A stretch of DNA of 64,000 nucleotides. It comes from Anammoximicrobium sp964645045 (GTDB lineage: Bacteria; Planctomycetota; Planctomycetia; Pirellulales; Pirellulaceae). This document shows, in pieces, positions 1-8,839 of this stretch. The stretch covers positions 1-64,000 of the forward strand of contig CAZXYZ010000037.1 in NCBI GenBank assembly GCA_964645045.1, written 5' to 3'. The notes below the pieces were generated by a model that was given only the letters and a program-made list of their open reading frames with translations, was not told the origin of the DNA and ran no database searches. The position numbers and the translations under genes are program-made. The number at the start of each line of letters is the position of its first letter. Positions within the stretch are counted from its first letter, which is position 1.

Positions 1-136
1 TTTCCGAAGCAAAACACTTAGGCGGACTCCGGACCGTGGGAATCCAGGCTAGCGACCGCGGCATCGGTCTGCAGCCGGGCTGGTGTCCTGCGGCTGGTGT
101 CCTGCGGACGATGATGAAACCTCGAGTCGAACCGGC

Positions 137-421
137 TCATACTGCCGTCGCGTTGTTGACGTCCCGAATCAGCTTGTATGCCTTGAGCTTTGGAACGATG
201 TCGCCTTCGCCGATCGTCAAGGTCTTCTCGATTTTGGCCATCAGCCAGACGACCTCGCCGGATCCAAGATAGCCGCCGGTGTGATAAACGGCCTTGCCAT
301 CCCCGAAGATCGCGTCGAACAGCCGGGCGCCGTCCCGATTCTGGAGTGGCTTGAACCCCAGGTGAACAACGCCGAGAACACGCTCCGGGTCTCCGGGTTC
401 TCGGTCTAGTCGCACCAGCAC
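137..421 (-). pseudogene. DUF932 (phage/plasmid-like) protein fragment
   Basis: The 94-residue frame resembles the middle of the DUF932 family of phage/plasmid-related proteins. A stretch with FKPLQNRDGARLFDAIFGDG is followed by a GGYLGSGEVVWLMAKI motif, the family's 'GslgdGrrvW' region. Full-length members are about 250-400 residues, so both the N-terminal part and the C-terminal RVVCqNTL-type region are missing. The frame stops shortly after LKAYKLI. The upstream minus-strand frame at 406-735 has protein-like composition but no recognisable domain, and it may be the frameshifted remainder. Function of the family is unknown. I read this as the remnant of a mobile-element gene. The family call rests on motif memory only. 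Confidence 0.5.
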
Positions 422-963
422 CTCTCTTCCTCATCGCTTTCGCCACATTCCGCCGATTGCTCGTTACATCCCGCCAAGTCTCGAAGCGGCAAGACGTTAG
501 GTCCGGCGTCCTGCGTGTCTTCCGGGGAGATTTCGGCCGCTTCGCTGCCGTCTTGCCATTCGCCACGATTCGCCCTGTTTTGTGCAAATTCGCCCCCTCC
601 GCGCTCACCATGCTCTCCCCCACGATTCTGAACGGACGGGCCGCTGTCCGTTTCCGTCGAAGCCATCGCCTCGGGCGTTTCTGCCTGGGGCTGCAGGTCG
701 GGCAGGGCGTCCAAGGCCGCCGTCAGGTCGTGCAACCGGGCGGGCTGTTGATTTGATCGTGGGATAGGCTTCCAGCCTGTCGAACGGGAAAACAGCGCAG
801 ACTAGTAACTTGTAAGTGGGCAATCCTGACAGGCTGGAATCCAGAACAACTCGAAGACCGCAAAACCGGTGCGCGCCTGGACGAGGAGCAGCGGCTGTTG
901 TTCGTTCATGCCGCGAGTCCGGCCCCAGTTCAACGCGCCATCGATCGACCGCCCCGGAGCCAG
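422..963. other. Gene-poor stretch with a degraded minus-strand frame and a palindrome
   Basis: No convincing intact gene lies here. The minus-strand frame 406-735 has an acidic, low-complexity composition and could be the decayed upstream part of the DUF932 remnant. A second short minus-strand frame begins with ATG near 910 (MNEQQPLLLVQARTG...) and runs into the palindromic repeat at 758-845, where it stops. It may be the tail of another truncated gene. Confidence 0.35.
758..845. repeat. Palindromic intergenic repeat (GGATAGGCTTCCAGCCTG family)
   Basis: The left arm, GGATAGGCTTCCAGCCTGTC, starts near 762. The right arm, GACAGGCTGGAATCCAG, lies at about 828-844, and about 45 bases separate the two. 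A related element with the same left arm occurs at 45141-45229, so this is a dispersed family. Function is unknown; it could form a strong hairpin in RNA. Confidence 0.6.
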
Positions 964-2520
964 TCAGCCACCGAGCGGACTGGCGGTCTTCGCTTTGCCT
1001 CGGGACTTGGGCGAGTTGGCTGCGGGCTTGGGATTGTACGCCGGATTTCTGACGGGAATCACGGCCGCCGTGTCCTGGAGAAAACGGGTGATGAGGGCGT
1101 TCAACTCGGGGACGAGTTGGGGCTGCTGGGCGGCCAAGTCATGTTGTTCGCCAAGATCGTCGCGCAGGTTGTACAGCTCCAGCTGGTCGCTGCCATCGTC
1201 GTTCTGCGCGTACAGGCGAATCAGTTTCCAATCGCCACGCCGCACGCTGGTGCCGGGATGCTGGCCGCTGGCCGGCGTGTCGTGCGGGAAGTGGCAATAG
1301 ATCGTGTCGCGCTGCAGCGTGCCGCCTCGGAGCAGCGGGGCGAGGCTCACGCCGTCGGGCTTGGCTTGCGCCGGACAGGGCACGCCGGCCATGTCCAGCA
1401 GGGTGGGCATCCAGTCGATACTTTGGATGACGGTATCGTTGACCGCGCCGGGCTGCGTGACGCCGGGCCAGACGACAAGGCACGGCTCGCGCACGCCGCC
1501 TTCGTACAGGCTGGCCTTGCCGTTGCGCAGCGGCAGGTTGCTCGTCGGCGGCGCGGTCATGTCGGCGGCAAAACGTTCGCTCTTGTGGCCCGTGCCGTCC
1601 CTGCCGGGCCAGCTCACGCCACCGTTGTCGGAGAAGAAGACGACGATCGTCTTGTCGGCGATGCCGCACTCGTCCAAGGCCGCCAGCACGCGGCCGATGC
1701 CATCGTCCAGACTCTCGACCATCGCGGCGTAGACCGGATTGCGCTGCGGGTTGTTCGGATCGGCGAGCCGGCGATACTTGGCGACAAGTTCGTCCTTCGC
1801 GTCATACGGCGCGTGGACGCTGAACTGCCAGTAGTTCGCGTAGAACGGGCGGTCCTTGTTCTTGCGGATGAACTGGACGACCTGCGCGGACAACGTGTCT
1901 TCGATGTGCTCGCCGGGCCGACCCGCGACCTGCAGCGCCGGCGGGAACCTCCACGGCGCGACGTAACTGCCCGCCGGGCCCGGCCCTGGCCAGTGGGGCC
2001 AATCGACATCAAAGCCGTGGTCCAGCGGCGAATACGGCTCCGCGCCCAAATGCCACTTGCCGAAATGCCCCGTGCGATAGCCGGCCTCGTGCAGCACCTT
2101 CGGTAGCGTGACGTAGTCCGTCTTCAGACGCGTGACGCTGTTGGCGACCAGCACGCGCGTGTTCGGGGTCCCCTTCGAGAGTTGCTTGTCCAGGATCACC
2201 TGCGGCAGATGACACGCCGGCGCCGTAATGCCCGTGCGAGCCGGCCACAGCCCGGTCAGAATGCTGGAACGCGTCGGCGAGCACAGCGGATTGGCCGCGT
2301 ATGCCTGCGTGAATCGCACGCCACGTTTTGCTAGCGCGTCGAGGTTGGGCGTTTGATGAAACGTGCTGCCGTAGCAGCCCAGATCGCGCTGCCCAAAGTC
2401 GTCTGCCAGGATGAACAGGATGTTGGGACGATTCGGCACGTCCGCGGCGGGAATGGAACTGCCGAGGACGCTGAATGTGCCGAGGATCGTGAGGCGGAGT
2501 AGGTGCTTCATCATAGTCAC
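964..2520 (-). CDS. Secreted type I sulfatase
   Basis: A 518-residue arylsulfatase-family hydrolase that cleaves sulfate esters, most likely from sulfated polysaccharides, in the periplasm or outside the cell. Residues 1-26 form a signal peptide. The first metal-binding block (NILFILADDFG) is at 33-43. The sulfatase signature CSPTRSSILTG begins at Cys80, the residue converted to formylglycine by a maturating enzyme. Further family blocks are GHFGKWHLG, the metal-binding FFSDNGG and the C-terminal WKLIRLY region. Length fits the family. The gene stands alone between repeats, with the oxidoreductase downstream in genome order on the same strand but 274 bases away. The substrate cannot be read from sequence. 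Start: ATG preceded by an in-frame second ATG (MTMM), so the first residues are uncertain. Confidence 0.95.
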   Translation of the reverse strand: MTMMKHLLRLTILGTFSVLGSSIPAADVPNRPNILFILADDFGQRDLGCYGSTFHQTPNLDALAKRGVRFTQAYAANPLCSPTRSSILTGLWPARTGITAPACHLPQVILDKQLSKGTPNTRVLVANSVTRLKTDYVTLPKVLHEAGYRTGHFGKWHLGAEPYSPLDHGFDVDWPHWPGPGPAGSYVAPWRFPPALQVAGRPGEHIEDTLSAQVVQFIRKNKDRPFYANYWQFSVHAPYDAKDELVAKYRRLADPNNPQRNPVYAAMVESLDDGIGRVLAALDECGIADKTIVVFFSDNGGVSWPGRDGTGHKSERFAADMTAPPTSNLPLRNGKASLYEGGVREPCLVVWPGVTQPGAVNDTVIQSIDWMPTLLDMAGVPCPAQAKPDGVSLAPLLRGGTLQRDTIYCHFPHDTPASGQHPGTSVRRGDWKLIRLYAQNDDGSDQLELYNLRDDLGEQHDLAAQQPQLVPELNALITRFLQDTAAVIPVRNPAYNPKPAANSPKSRGKAKTASPLGG

Positions 2521-2639
2521 TGCATTCTGGGCCGAATTGGGCCGCGATCGGACTATTGCGTACGACGTTCGCAGCGGATCAACGTGCCCACTCCTGTAAA
2601 GGTGCTATTTCAAAGAAATCCGCCGCGACGGGCCTTGTT

Positions 2640-2748
2640 GGAGTCCACGCTTCAGCGTGCCAGGCGGGTCACGCCCGCCAAGAAAGACACGCTAAAGCGT
2701 GGACTCCAGCGAGGAAAACGCCCTTTCCTCGCTGACGCTTCGGGTTAC
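2640..2748. repeat. Composite palindromic repeats downstream of the oxidoreductase gene
   Basis: An inverted repeat pairs GGAGTCCACGCTTCAGCGTG (2640-2659) with CACGCTAAAGCGTGGACTCC (2688-2707). A smaller palindrome (GGCGGGTCACGCCCGCC) sits in its loop. Directly next to it, 2710-2748 carries a half-element ending TCCTCGCTGACGCTTCGGG plus TTAC, the same arm as the perfect palindrome at 12114-12170. The CACGCTGAAGCGTGGACTCC arm recurs once near 50077-50097. Confidence 0.8.
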
Positions 2749-2794
2749 GATTTGCAATTGTCCGAGCGCGGCTGCGTTTGCCCGGTTTCATGCA

Positions 2795-3835
2795 CTAGAT
2801 CTTCACCAATCCGCCCGTTTTGACGGACTCGGTCTGCTTGTGGCACAGGATGATTGCATCGCGTGCCAAGTCGCCGGACAGGATAGGCGAAGGCTGATTG
2901 GCTTCCGCGCACTTGACGACTTCGGCGATTTCACCCACGAACGCTTCGGACGGGTCACCGCCGCCGATTTCGGGCCGGACGACTTGTCCGTCCGCGGTCA
3001 GAATCTTCAGCGGCATCAATTCGCCTTTGTCGGCAAAACCTGCGAACTCGTAGTGCAGGGTGGCTTTTTCCAGGTGGATCTCGAATCCGTGGGTAAACGA
3101 GCGGCCTTGCTGGTTGATGACGCCGCTGACGGCACTAACCACCAGCGACGGGTCGTGGAAATGGAACATCGTGTTGCAGTATTCGACGACCTCACCCCGC
3201 ATCCGCCCGACGGTGACCAGCGACTCGGGCATGCCGAACAGCAAGCGGATCAGATGGGCGTCGTGGACGTGCAGGTCGATAAGTGGCCCGCCGCACCGTT
3301 TCGGATCCCAGAAATCCTTGAGCCACGTGGGATCCGAGATCACGCGTTTGAACGTTCCGCCCAGCAGCTTGCCGTATTGTCCGCTGCGGATCAACTGGAC
3401 CGCATGGGCGTATTCGGGGAAGAATGGCAAGACGTGGCCGATAAACAGCTGTTTTCCAGCTGCTGAGGCGGCCTGCACCATCTCGCGACAGTCGTTCGTG
3501 GTGAGCGCCATCGGCTTCTCGCAAAACACGTGCTTGCCCGCTCGGGACGCGGCAATCGCAGCCTGGGCATGCATCGACGGCGGCAGACAGCAATCGACCA
3601 CATCCACGTTGGGATCGGCCAGCATGTCGTGGAAATCCTTGTACTTGGCGACCCTCGACAGATCGACCATTTCGCCGGGCGGGCCGAAATTGCCCTTGAT
3701 GTCCCGCCAGTCGCCGTTCAGTCGTTTCTCGATCGGTTCCGAGACGGCGACCAACTGCACGCCGCTCACTTTCTGGTATCCCAAGTAGTGAATCCAGCCC
3801 ATGAATCCAATTCCGGCAAGACCGACGCGGATCAT
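2795..3835 (-). CDS. Gfo/Idh/MocA family NAD(P)-dependent oxidoreductase
   Basis: A 346-residue dehydrogenase of the Gfo/Idh/MocA family, which oxidises or reduces sugars and sugar-derived hydroxyls with NAD(P). The N-terminal Rossmann fold shows GLAGIGFMG (residues 5-13). The family Lys motif follows as FCEKPMAL, and a HVHDAHLI segment with the usual catalytic His region lies in the C-terminal domain. The start is set at 3835 because AGGAG sits about ten bases upstream of that ATG. The longer frame to 3910 adds an unrelated leader. No Tat or Sec signal is visible, so it is probably cytoplasmic. Planctomycetes carry many paralogues, and the sugar substrate cannot be assigned. Confidence 0.9.
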   Translation of the reverse strand: MIRVGLAGIGFMGWIHYLGYQKVSGVQLVAVSEPIEKRLNGDWRDIKGNFGPPGEMVDLSRVAKYKDFHDMLADPNVDVVDCCLPPSMHAQAAIAASRAGKHVFCEKPMALTTNDCREMVQAASAAGKQLFIGHVLPFFPEYAHAVQLIRSGQYGKLLGGTFKRVISDPTWLKDFWDPKRCGGPLIDLHVHDAHLIRLLFGMPESLVTVGRMRGEVVEYCNTMFHFHDPSLVVSAVSGVINQQGRSFTHGFEIHLEKATLHYEFAGFADKGELMPLKILTADGQVVRPEIGGGDPSEAFVGEIAEVVKCAEANQPSPILSGDLARDAIILCHKQTESVKTGGLVKI

Positions 3836-4097
3836 ACGAGTGACTCCTTTAGATTTGGCGGAAACTGGCGAAGAGCCGTACAGTCTAACGATTTCCAGAA
3901 GTGACAACAACCAAGCCGGGCGGCAAGCCGGTTACCTTGCAAGGAACGGGTTCCCGTTTATAGTTACAGTTTCCAAAACCTGGGCTGGATGGCAGGCAGC
4001 GGTGCTGGCCGGATGCTGTTTCTTGCCCCTTTGGCGAACCAACTTGGTCACTGTAGCGTACTTACGGCTACAACTCGTTCAACCACGGAGAAACTAC

Positions 4098-5045
4098 ATG
4101 GACAAGCCAGTCGCCGCAGCGGGAACCGCGTCCCTTGTGGCTGGGGATGGGTCGTCTGGTCCGGATTCCGATGTCGTCATCGAAACGCGCAATCTTTCTA
4201 AGACTTATCGCGATTTCTGGGGCCGTCAGAAAGTGCGGGCGCTCAAGGCTTTGGACCTGGAAATCCGCCGCGGCGAGATTTTCGGGCTGCTCGGCCCCAA
4301 CGGCTCGGGAAAAACGACCACGATCAAGCTGATCCTGGGACTGCTGTTTCCCACCGGCGGCCGGGCTCTGGTCTTCGGCAAGGACGCCAGCGACGTCGCC
4401 AAGAACGAACGGATCGGATATCTGCCCGAAGAATCCTATTTGTACAAATTCCTGAACGCCGAAGAAACGCTCGATTTCTACGGCCGGCTGTTCGACATGC
4501 CCGCTTCGTTGCGCAAACAGCGGGTCGATCAATTGATCGAACGCGTGGGCCTGAACTGGGCGCGGCGGCGGCAACTGAAGGAATACTCGAAAGGGATGAC
4601 TCGCCGCATCGGCTTGGCGCAAGCCTTGATCAACGATCCGGAACTGGTCGTGTTGGACGAGCCCACGACGGGCTTGGATCCGATCGGCACGCGGGAGATG
4701 AAGGACACGATCTTGGAGTTGCGGGAGCAGGGCAAGACCGTGTTGATGTGCAGCCATCTGCTGGCGGACGTCCAGGACGTGTGCGACCGGATTGCCATTC
4801 TGTATCAGGGTGAACTCAAGGAACTGGGACGCGTGGACCGGCTGTTGACGGTGCAAAACGTCACCCAGATCCAGGTCCGTGGGTTGCCGGAGCAGGCCAA
4901 GCGGGAAATCCGCCAGGTCATCGAGCGCAGCGGCGGCGAATTGTTGAGCATGGACAATCCGACGACCACCTTGGAAGACCTGTTCTTGAAGATCGTGCAG
5001 GACAGCGAGGCTCATCCCGGACGCCGCGCTCGCGAGGGAGAGTAG
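4098..5045 (+). CDS. ABC transporter ATP-binding protein (ABC-2 exporter type)
   Basis: A 315-residue ATPase that powers the permease encoded next. Walker A is GPNGSGKT at 66-73, the signature is YSKGM at 163-167, Walker B is LVVLDEP at 183-189, and the H-loop His is H220. The C-terminal region after residue 230 is the extension typical of ABC-2 (CcmA/NatA-like) ATPases. The start is ATG 4098, giving MDKPVAAAG. The longer upstream frame has no coding character. An intergenic gap of about 260 bases separates it from the divergent oxidoreductase and should hold the operon promoter. The stop lies 4 bases before the permease start, so the two are translationally coupled. The substrate is not evident. 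Confidence 0.95.
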   Translation: MDKPVAAAGTASLVAGDGSSGPDSDVVIETRNLSKTYRDFWGRQKVRALKALDLEIRRGEIFGLLGPNGSGKTTTIKLILGLLFPTGGRALVFGKDASDVAKNERIGYLPEESYLYKFLNAEETLDFYGRLFDMPASLRKQRVDQLIERVGLNWARRRQLKEYSKGMTRRIGLAQALINDPELVVLDEPTTGLDPIGTREMKDTILELREQGKTVLMCSHLLADVQDVCDRIAILYQGELKELGRVDRLLTVQNVTQIQVRGLPEQAKREIRQVIERSGGELLSMDNPTTTLEDLFLKIVQDSEAHPGRRAREGE

Positions 5046-5049
5046 GTGC

Positions 5050-6867
5050 ATGGAACTGGAAAAAGAAATTGTTCCGTTGGTCGATTGGCTGTTTCCCAGC
5101 CTGCGTGGTCCCGGCGCGGTGGTGCTATTTGTCGCCATCGTCGCGGGGTTGTCCGTCGTCGCCGTCTTCGTCGCCTACTTGCGGATGGCGATCCGTCTGG
5201 GGCCCGGCGAAGGCTTCTATGCGGTAGCCAAGGCGATTGCCACCGCCGTCTCGTCCGATCTGCCGGGGACCAGTTTGCGGCGGATCTGGGCCATGACGCG
5301 GCTGTCGATCCAGGAGGCCGTGCGGCGGCGGGTGTTGATCGGCTTTGGCATCTTTGCCGTCGTGCTGCTGTTTGCCGGCTGGTTCCTGGACACCGACAGC
5401 GATCACCCGGCGCGGCTGTATCTCAGCTTTATGCTGACCGCGACGCAGTTCATGATCCTGGTGCTGGCGATCCTGCTGAGCACGTTCAGTCTGCCGGCGG
5501 ATATCAAATCCAAGACCATTTACACGGTGGTCACCAAGCCTGTGCGGCCCGGCGAAATCGTGTTGGGCCGGGTCTTGGGGGTGGTCCTCGTCAACACGGC
5601 GATCCTGGTGCTGATGGCCGTCATCAGCTACGTGTTTGTGCTCCGCGGCATGGCCCATCAGCACGAAATCGGGGCCGAGGACATCGAGCGGACCAATCCT
5701 CCGGCGGGCTGGCAGGGGGTCACCAATCGCACGTCGCACCATCGTCACCAGGTCACACTGGACGCCGAGGGCCGTGGGCGCACGGATTTCGTCCGGGATC
5801 ACGATCACGAGGTCTGGACGACGGGCACAGGCAGCGAGCAGAAGTTCGTCGTCGGCCCGCAGCAAGGAGCTCTGGTAGCGCGCGTGCCCAGGTACGGCAA
5901 GCTGCGTTTCGTGGACCGGACCGGGCGCCCGAGTGAAGGCATCAGCGTGGGCAAGGAGTGGTCGTACCGCAAGTACATCGAGGGTGGTTCGCTGGCCTCG
6001 GCGGTGTGGACGTTTTCCCGGCTCGCGCCGGGCGATTTCCCGGAGAACCTGCCGCTGGAGATGAATATCAGCGTTTTTCGCACGTACAAGGGCGACATCG
6101 TCTCCGGCATTTTGGGCACGATCACCGTCAAGCACCCGCGGACGGGGCTCAGCAGCGAGCCGATTCCGTTCACTGCCAGGGAGTTCACGGTCTACCGGCA
6201 CGAGATCCCGCGCAAGTTGAAAGCCGTCGAGGCCAACGGGACGTTGAAGGACATCGACCTGTTCGAGAGCCTGGTGGACGAAGACGGCAACGTCGAAATT
6301 GCGATTCAATGTTCCGAGCGGTCCCAGTATTTCGGCATGGCCCAGGCGGACGTCTACGTCCGGAGCGGCGACGCTCCGTTTGCTTTGAACTTCGGCAAGG
6401 CGTATACCGGCCTCTGGCTGCAGATGGTCATCATCACGTGCTTCGGCGTGATGCTCAGCACGTTCCTCAGCGCTCCCGTCGCGCTCTTTGCGACGGGAGC
6501 AACGCTGGTCGTCGGCCTGTTCCGCGGGTTCATCATCAGTGTGGCGACGGGCGAGCAGGTCGGCGGGGGACCGGTCGAGTCGTTCGTCCGCATTATTACG
6601 CAAATGAACCAGACCATCGAACTCGATCTGGGCAAACCGGTCGAGTGGATCATCAGGGGTATCGATGCGGCGCTGATGTTCTTGATGTGGATCGCCGCCA
6701 ACGTGTTTCCCGATTATCGGGCGCTTGATACATCGCGTTTCGTGGCGTACGGATTCAACATTGACGGGAACCTCTTGGCCCAGCACTGCTTGATCGCTCT
6801 GGCGTATTTTGTGGTGCTGTCCGTGTTCGGCAACTTCTTCTTGAAATCACGGGAGATCGCGGCATGA
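5050..6867 (+). CDS. ABC-2 type permease with large extracytoplasmic domain
   Basis: A 605-residue membrane protein. Hydrophobic segments lie near residues 22-44, 97-115, 127-145 and 172-200. They are followed by a hydrophilic domain of roughly 250 residues (about 205-450), then more membrane segments near 455-525, 540-560 and 580-600. The 'SIQEAVRRRVLIGFGIF' amphipathic stretch and the 'KTIYTVVTKPVRPGEIVLGR' region match the ABC-2 permease family. It follows the ATPase by 4 bases and overlaps the next gene by ATGA. The large domain between membrane segments is bigger than in minimal NatB-like permeases and may contact an extracytoplasmic substrate. Subfamily and substrate are unknown. Confidence 0.85.
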   Translation: MELEKEIVPLVDWLFPSLRGPGAVVLFVAIVAGLSVVAVFVAYLRMAIRLGPGEGFYAVAKAIATAVSSDLPGTSLRRIWAMTRLSIQEAVRRRVLIGFGIFAVVLLFAGWFLDTDSDHPARLYLSFMLTATQFMILVLAILLSTFSLPADIKSKTIYTVVTKPVRPGEIVLGRVLGVVLVNTAILVLMAVISYVFVLRGMAHQHEIGAEDIERTNPPAGWQGVTNRTSHHRHQVTLDAEGRGRTDFVRDHDHEVWTTGTGSEQKFVVGPQQGALVARVPRYGKLRFVDRTGRPSEGISVGKEWSYRKYIEGGSLASAVWTFSRLAPGDFPENLPLEMNISVFRTYKGDIVSGILGTITVKHPRTGLSSEPIPFTAREFTVYRHEIPRKLKAVEANGTLKDIDLFESLVDEDGNVEIAIQCSERSQYFGMAQADVYVRSGDAPFALNFGKAYTGLWLQMVIITCFGVMLSTFLSAPVALFATGATLVVGLFRGFIISVATGEQVGGGPVESFVRIITQMNQTIELDLGKPVEWIIRGIDAALMFLMWIAANVFPDYRALDTSRFVAYGFNIDGNLLAQHCLIALAYFVVLSVFGNFFLKSREIAA

Positions 6868-8765
6868 GCCAGGATCTGTCCTTTTGGCGCAAGGTGGTTT
6901 ACATCGGCGTCATCGTGCTGCTGCTGTTCCCGCTATTTTGGATCGGCCAGCCCGCGACGCGGACCAGTGCCGGCGGCGTGCTGGCCCGCTTGCGCGCCGA
7001 CAACGACCTGTCGCAGGCGGAACTGGGTGAAATCGATCCGGCGGGCGAGTCCATGAAGCTCGCGACGTTGGGGCTGCGCAACGTGGCGGCCAACCTGCTG
7101 TGGGAAAAGAGCTTCGAGTACAAGAAGAAAGAAGACTGGGACGGACTCTCGGCCACCTTGAACCAGATCACCAAGCTGCAGCCCAACTTCATCACGGTTT
7201 GGGAGCATCAGGCCCACAACTTGTCGTACAACGTGTCGGTCGAATTCGACGACTACCGGATGCGCTACCACTGGGTCAAGAAGGGGATCGACTTCCTGGT
7301 CGAGGGCATCCACAAGAATCGCGAGAACCCTCGGTTGCTGCACAATACCGGCTGGATCACGGGCCAGAAATTCGGCCGTGCCGACGAGCACGTCCAATTC
7401 CGCGAATTGTTCCGCAAGGACAAGGATTTCCACGAGTCCTTGTACCAGAATGGAGTTCCCATCGACGATGCCAAGGGCTGGGACACCCGTCCGGACAATT
7501 GGCTGGTGGGACAGTTGTGGTACCAGCGGGCCGAGCGGGCCGTGGATGCCGGCTTGCCGCTCAAAGGCAAGAGCCCGCTGATCTTCCACGCGGACAACCC
7601 CATGTCGCGGATTAACTACTCGTCGACGATCGAGGAGGAAGGCGTACTCGGCGAGACGGCCCAGTTGGCCTGGTACGAGGCGGGAAAAGGCTGGACGCAA
7701 TACGGACGACGCCCCATTCCCACCTCGTGGGGTCATAATGTCCGTTTGGGCGAATACGACCAGGTCAACGAGGAAATCGAGCGGGCTAGACAGCGGTTGG
7801 AGCAGTTGGCGCCCGGCGTCCGCGAGCAGATCCGGCAAGAGAAGATCGCCGCGTTGAGCCCCGAACTTCGCGCGGCGCTCGACATCCCCGAAGAACAGCT
7901 GACGGAGCAGAATTACCGCCAGCACGGCGAGGCGGCGGCCAAGACGGCAGTTACCCATAGCGAGGTGGCTCAGCGCGCGCCGGAACAGGACCGCGACGCG
8001 GCGGAGAGGGCGGCCGAACGGCTGAGCGAACAGGAACTGATGTCGTCCCGGGTCGCGCACTACCGCAGCATCGTCAATTACGATTACTGGGATCTCCGTT
8101 GTAAGGCGGAACAGACAGCAACCGCGGTCGCGGCACGCGAGTTGTTGTACAAAGCCAAACGGGCCTACGACGCGGTCGAATTGGAAAACGCCCGCAAGCT
8201 GTACGAAGCGTCGTGGCGCGACTGGCGGAAGATTTACGACGAGTATCCGCGTTTGATGGATGACATTTCCGCAGAAGAGTTGACGAGCGGGATCAAACAG
8301 TACCAACGCTTGCTGCAACAGCTGGACGAGGAAGTGCCGGCCGATTTCCCCTTGATCGATCTCCTCAAGAAAATGCAGGACCGCGACGAGGGAATCAAGC
8401 AGATGTACAAGCAGCTCGGCACTCCGTTGACGGGCGCCGAGGAGCCGGAGGCGAAAGGGACGCCGGAACAACCGAAACCCGGCGATGCGAAACCCGCCCA
8501 GCCGGACGGTGCTGCCGCCAAGCCCGACGCTACCCAGGCCAAGCCCGCGGCCGAGCCGGCCAAAGAGGTCCCGGCATCCGAAACGCCCAAGCCGGCGGCG
8601 GAAGAGGCTAAACCGAAGGCGGAGGAGGCCAAGCCGAAGGCGGACGAGCCTAAGCCGGCGCCGGAAGAACCCAAGCCAGTTGCCAAGTCGCCCGAATCCG
8701 AGCCCCAGGCCAAGCAGCCGGATGCCGAACAGGAAAAGACCGAGGCGGAACCAGCCAAGCCCTAA
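6864..8765 (+). CDS. Membrane-anchored conserved planctomycete protein of the ABC operon
   Basis: A 633-residue protein with one N-terminal membrane segment (about residues 10-29) and a long soluble part. The middle is rich in charged and aromatic residues with helical, TPR-like character (ENPRLLHNTGWITGQKFGRADEH and similar). Residues about 290-400 look like coiled coil. From about residue 545 to the end the chain is a low-complexity Ala/Pro/Lys/Glu tail with repeated 'KPAAEEAKPKAEEAKPKA' units. Its ATG overlaps the permease stop (ATGA), so it belongs to the same operon and probably assists the transporter. I do not recognise a catalytic domain. The terminal repeats may vary in copy number between strains. 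Confidence 0.8.
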   Translation: MSQDLSFWRKVVYIGVIVLLLFPLFWIGQPATRTSAGGVLARLRADNDLSQAELGEIDPAGESMKLATLGLRNVAANLLWEKSFEYKKKEDWDGLSATLNQITKLQPNFITVWEHQAHNLSYNVSVEFDDYRMRYHWVKKGIDFLVEGIHKNRENPRLLHNTGWITGQKFGRADEHVQFRELFRKDKDFHESLYQNGVPIDDAKGWDTRPDNWLVGQLWYQRAERAVDAGLPLKGKSPLIFHADNPMSRINYSSTIEEEGVLGETAQLAWYEAGKGWTQYGRRPIPTSWGHNVRLGEYDQVNEEIERARQRLEQLAPGVREQIRQEKIAALSPELRAALDIPEEQLTEQNYRQHGEAAAKTAVTHSEVAQRAPEQDRDAAERAAERLSEQELMSSRVAHYRSIVNYDYWDLRCKAEQTATAVAARELLYKAKRAYDAVELENARKLYEASWRDWRKIYDEYPRLMDDISAEELTSGIKQYQRLLQQLDEEVPADFPLIDLLKKMQDRDEGIKQMYKQLGTPLTGAEEPEAKGTPEQPKPGDAKPAQPDGAAAKPDATQAKPAAEPAKEVPASETPKPAAEEAKPKAEEAKPKADEPKPAPEEPKPVAKSPESEPQAKQPDAEQEKTEAEPAKP

Positions 8766-8839
8766 CCCGAATCCGTCAGGAGAACATTGCGGCCGGAACG
8801 GTTGCCCAAGAAGTGAAGATTCTTGGTCCGAGGACGCCG

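Noticed and set aside
5125..6786. Long minus-strand open frame of 553 codons
   Set aside because: It is antisense to the ABC permease; composition is rich in Asp/His/Arg repeats from the opposite codon bias, with no membrane or enzyme motif.
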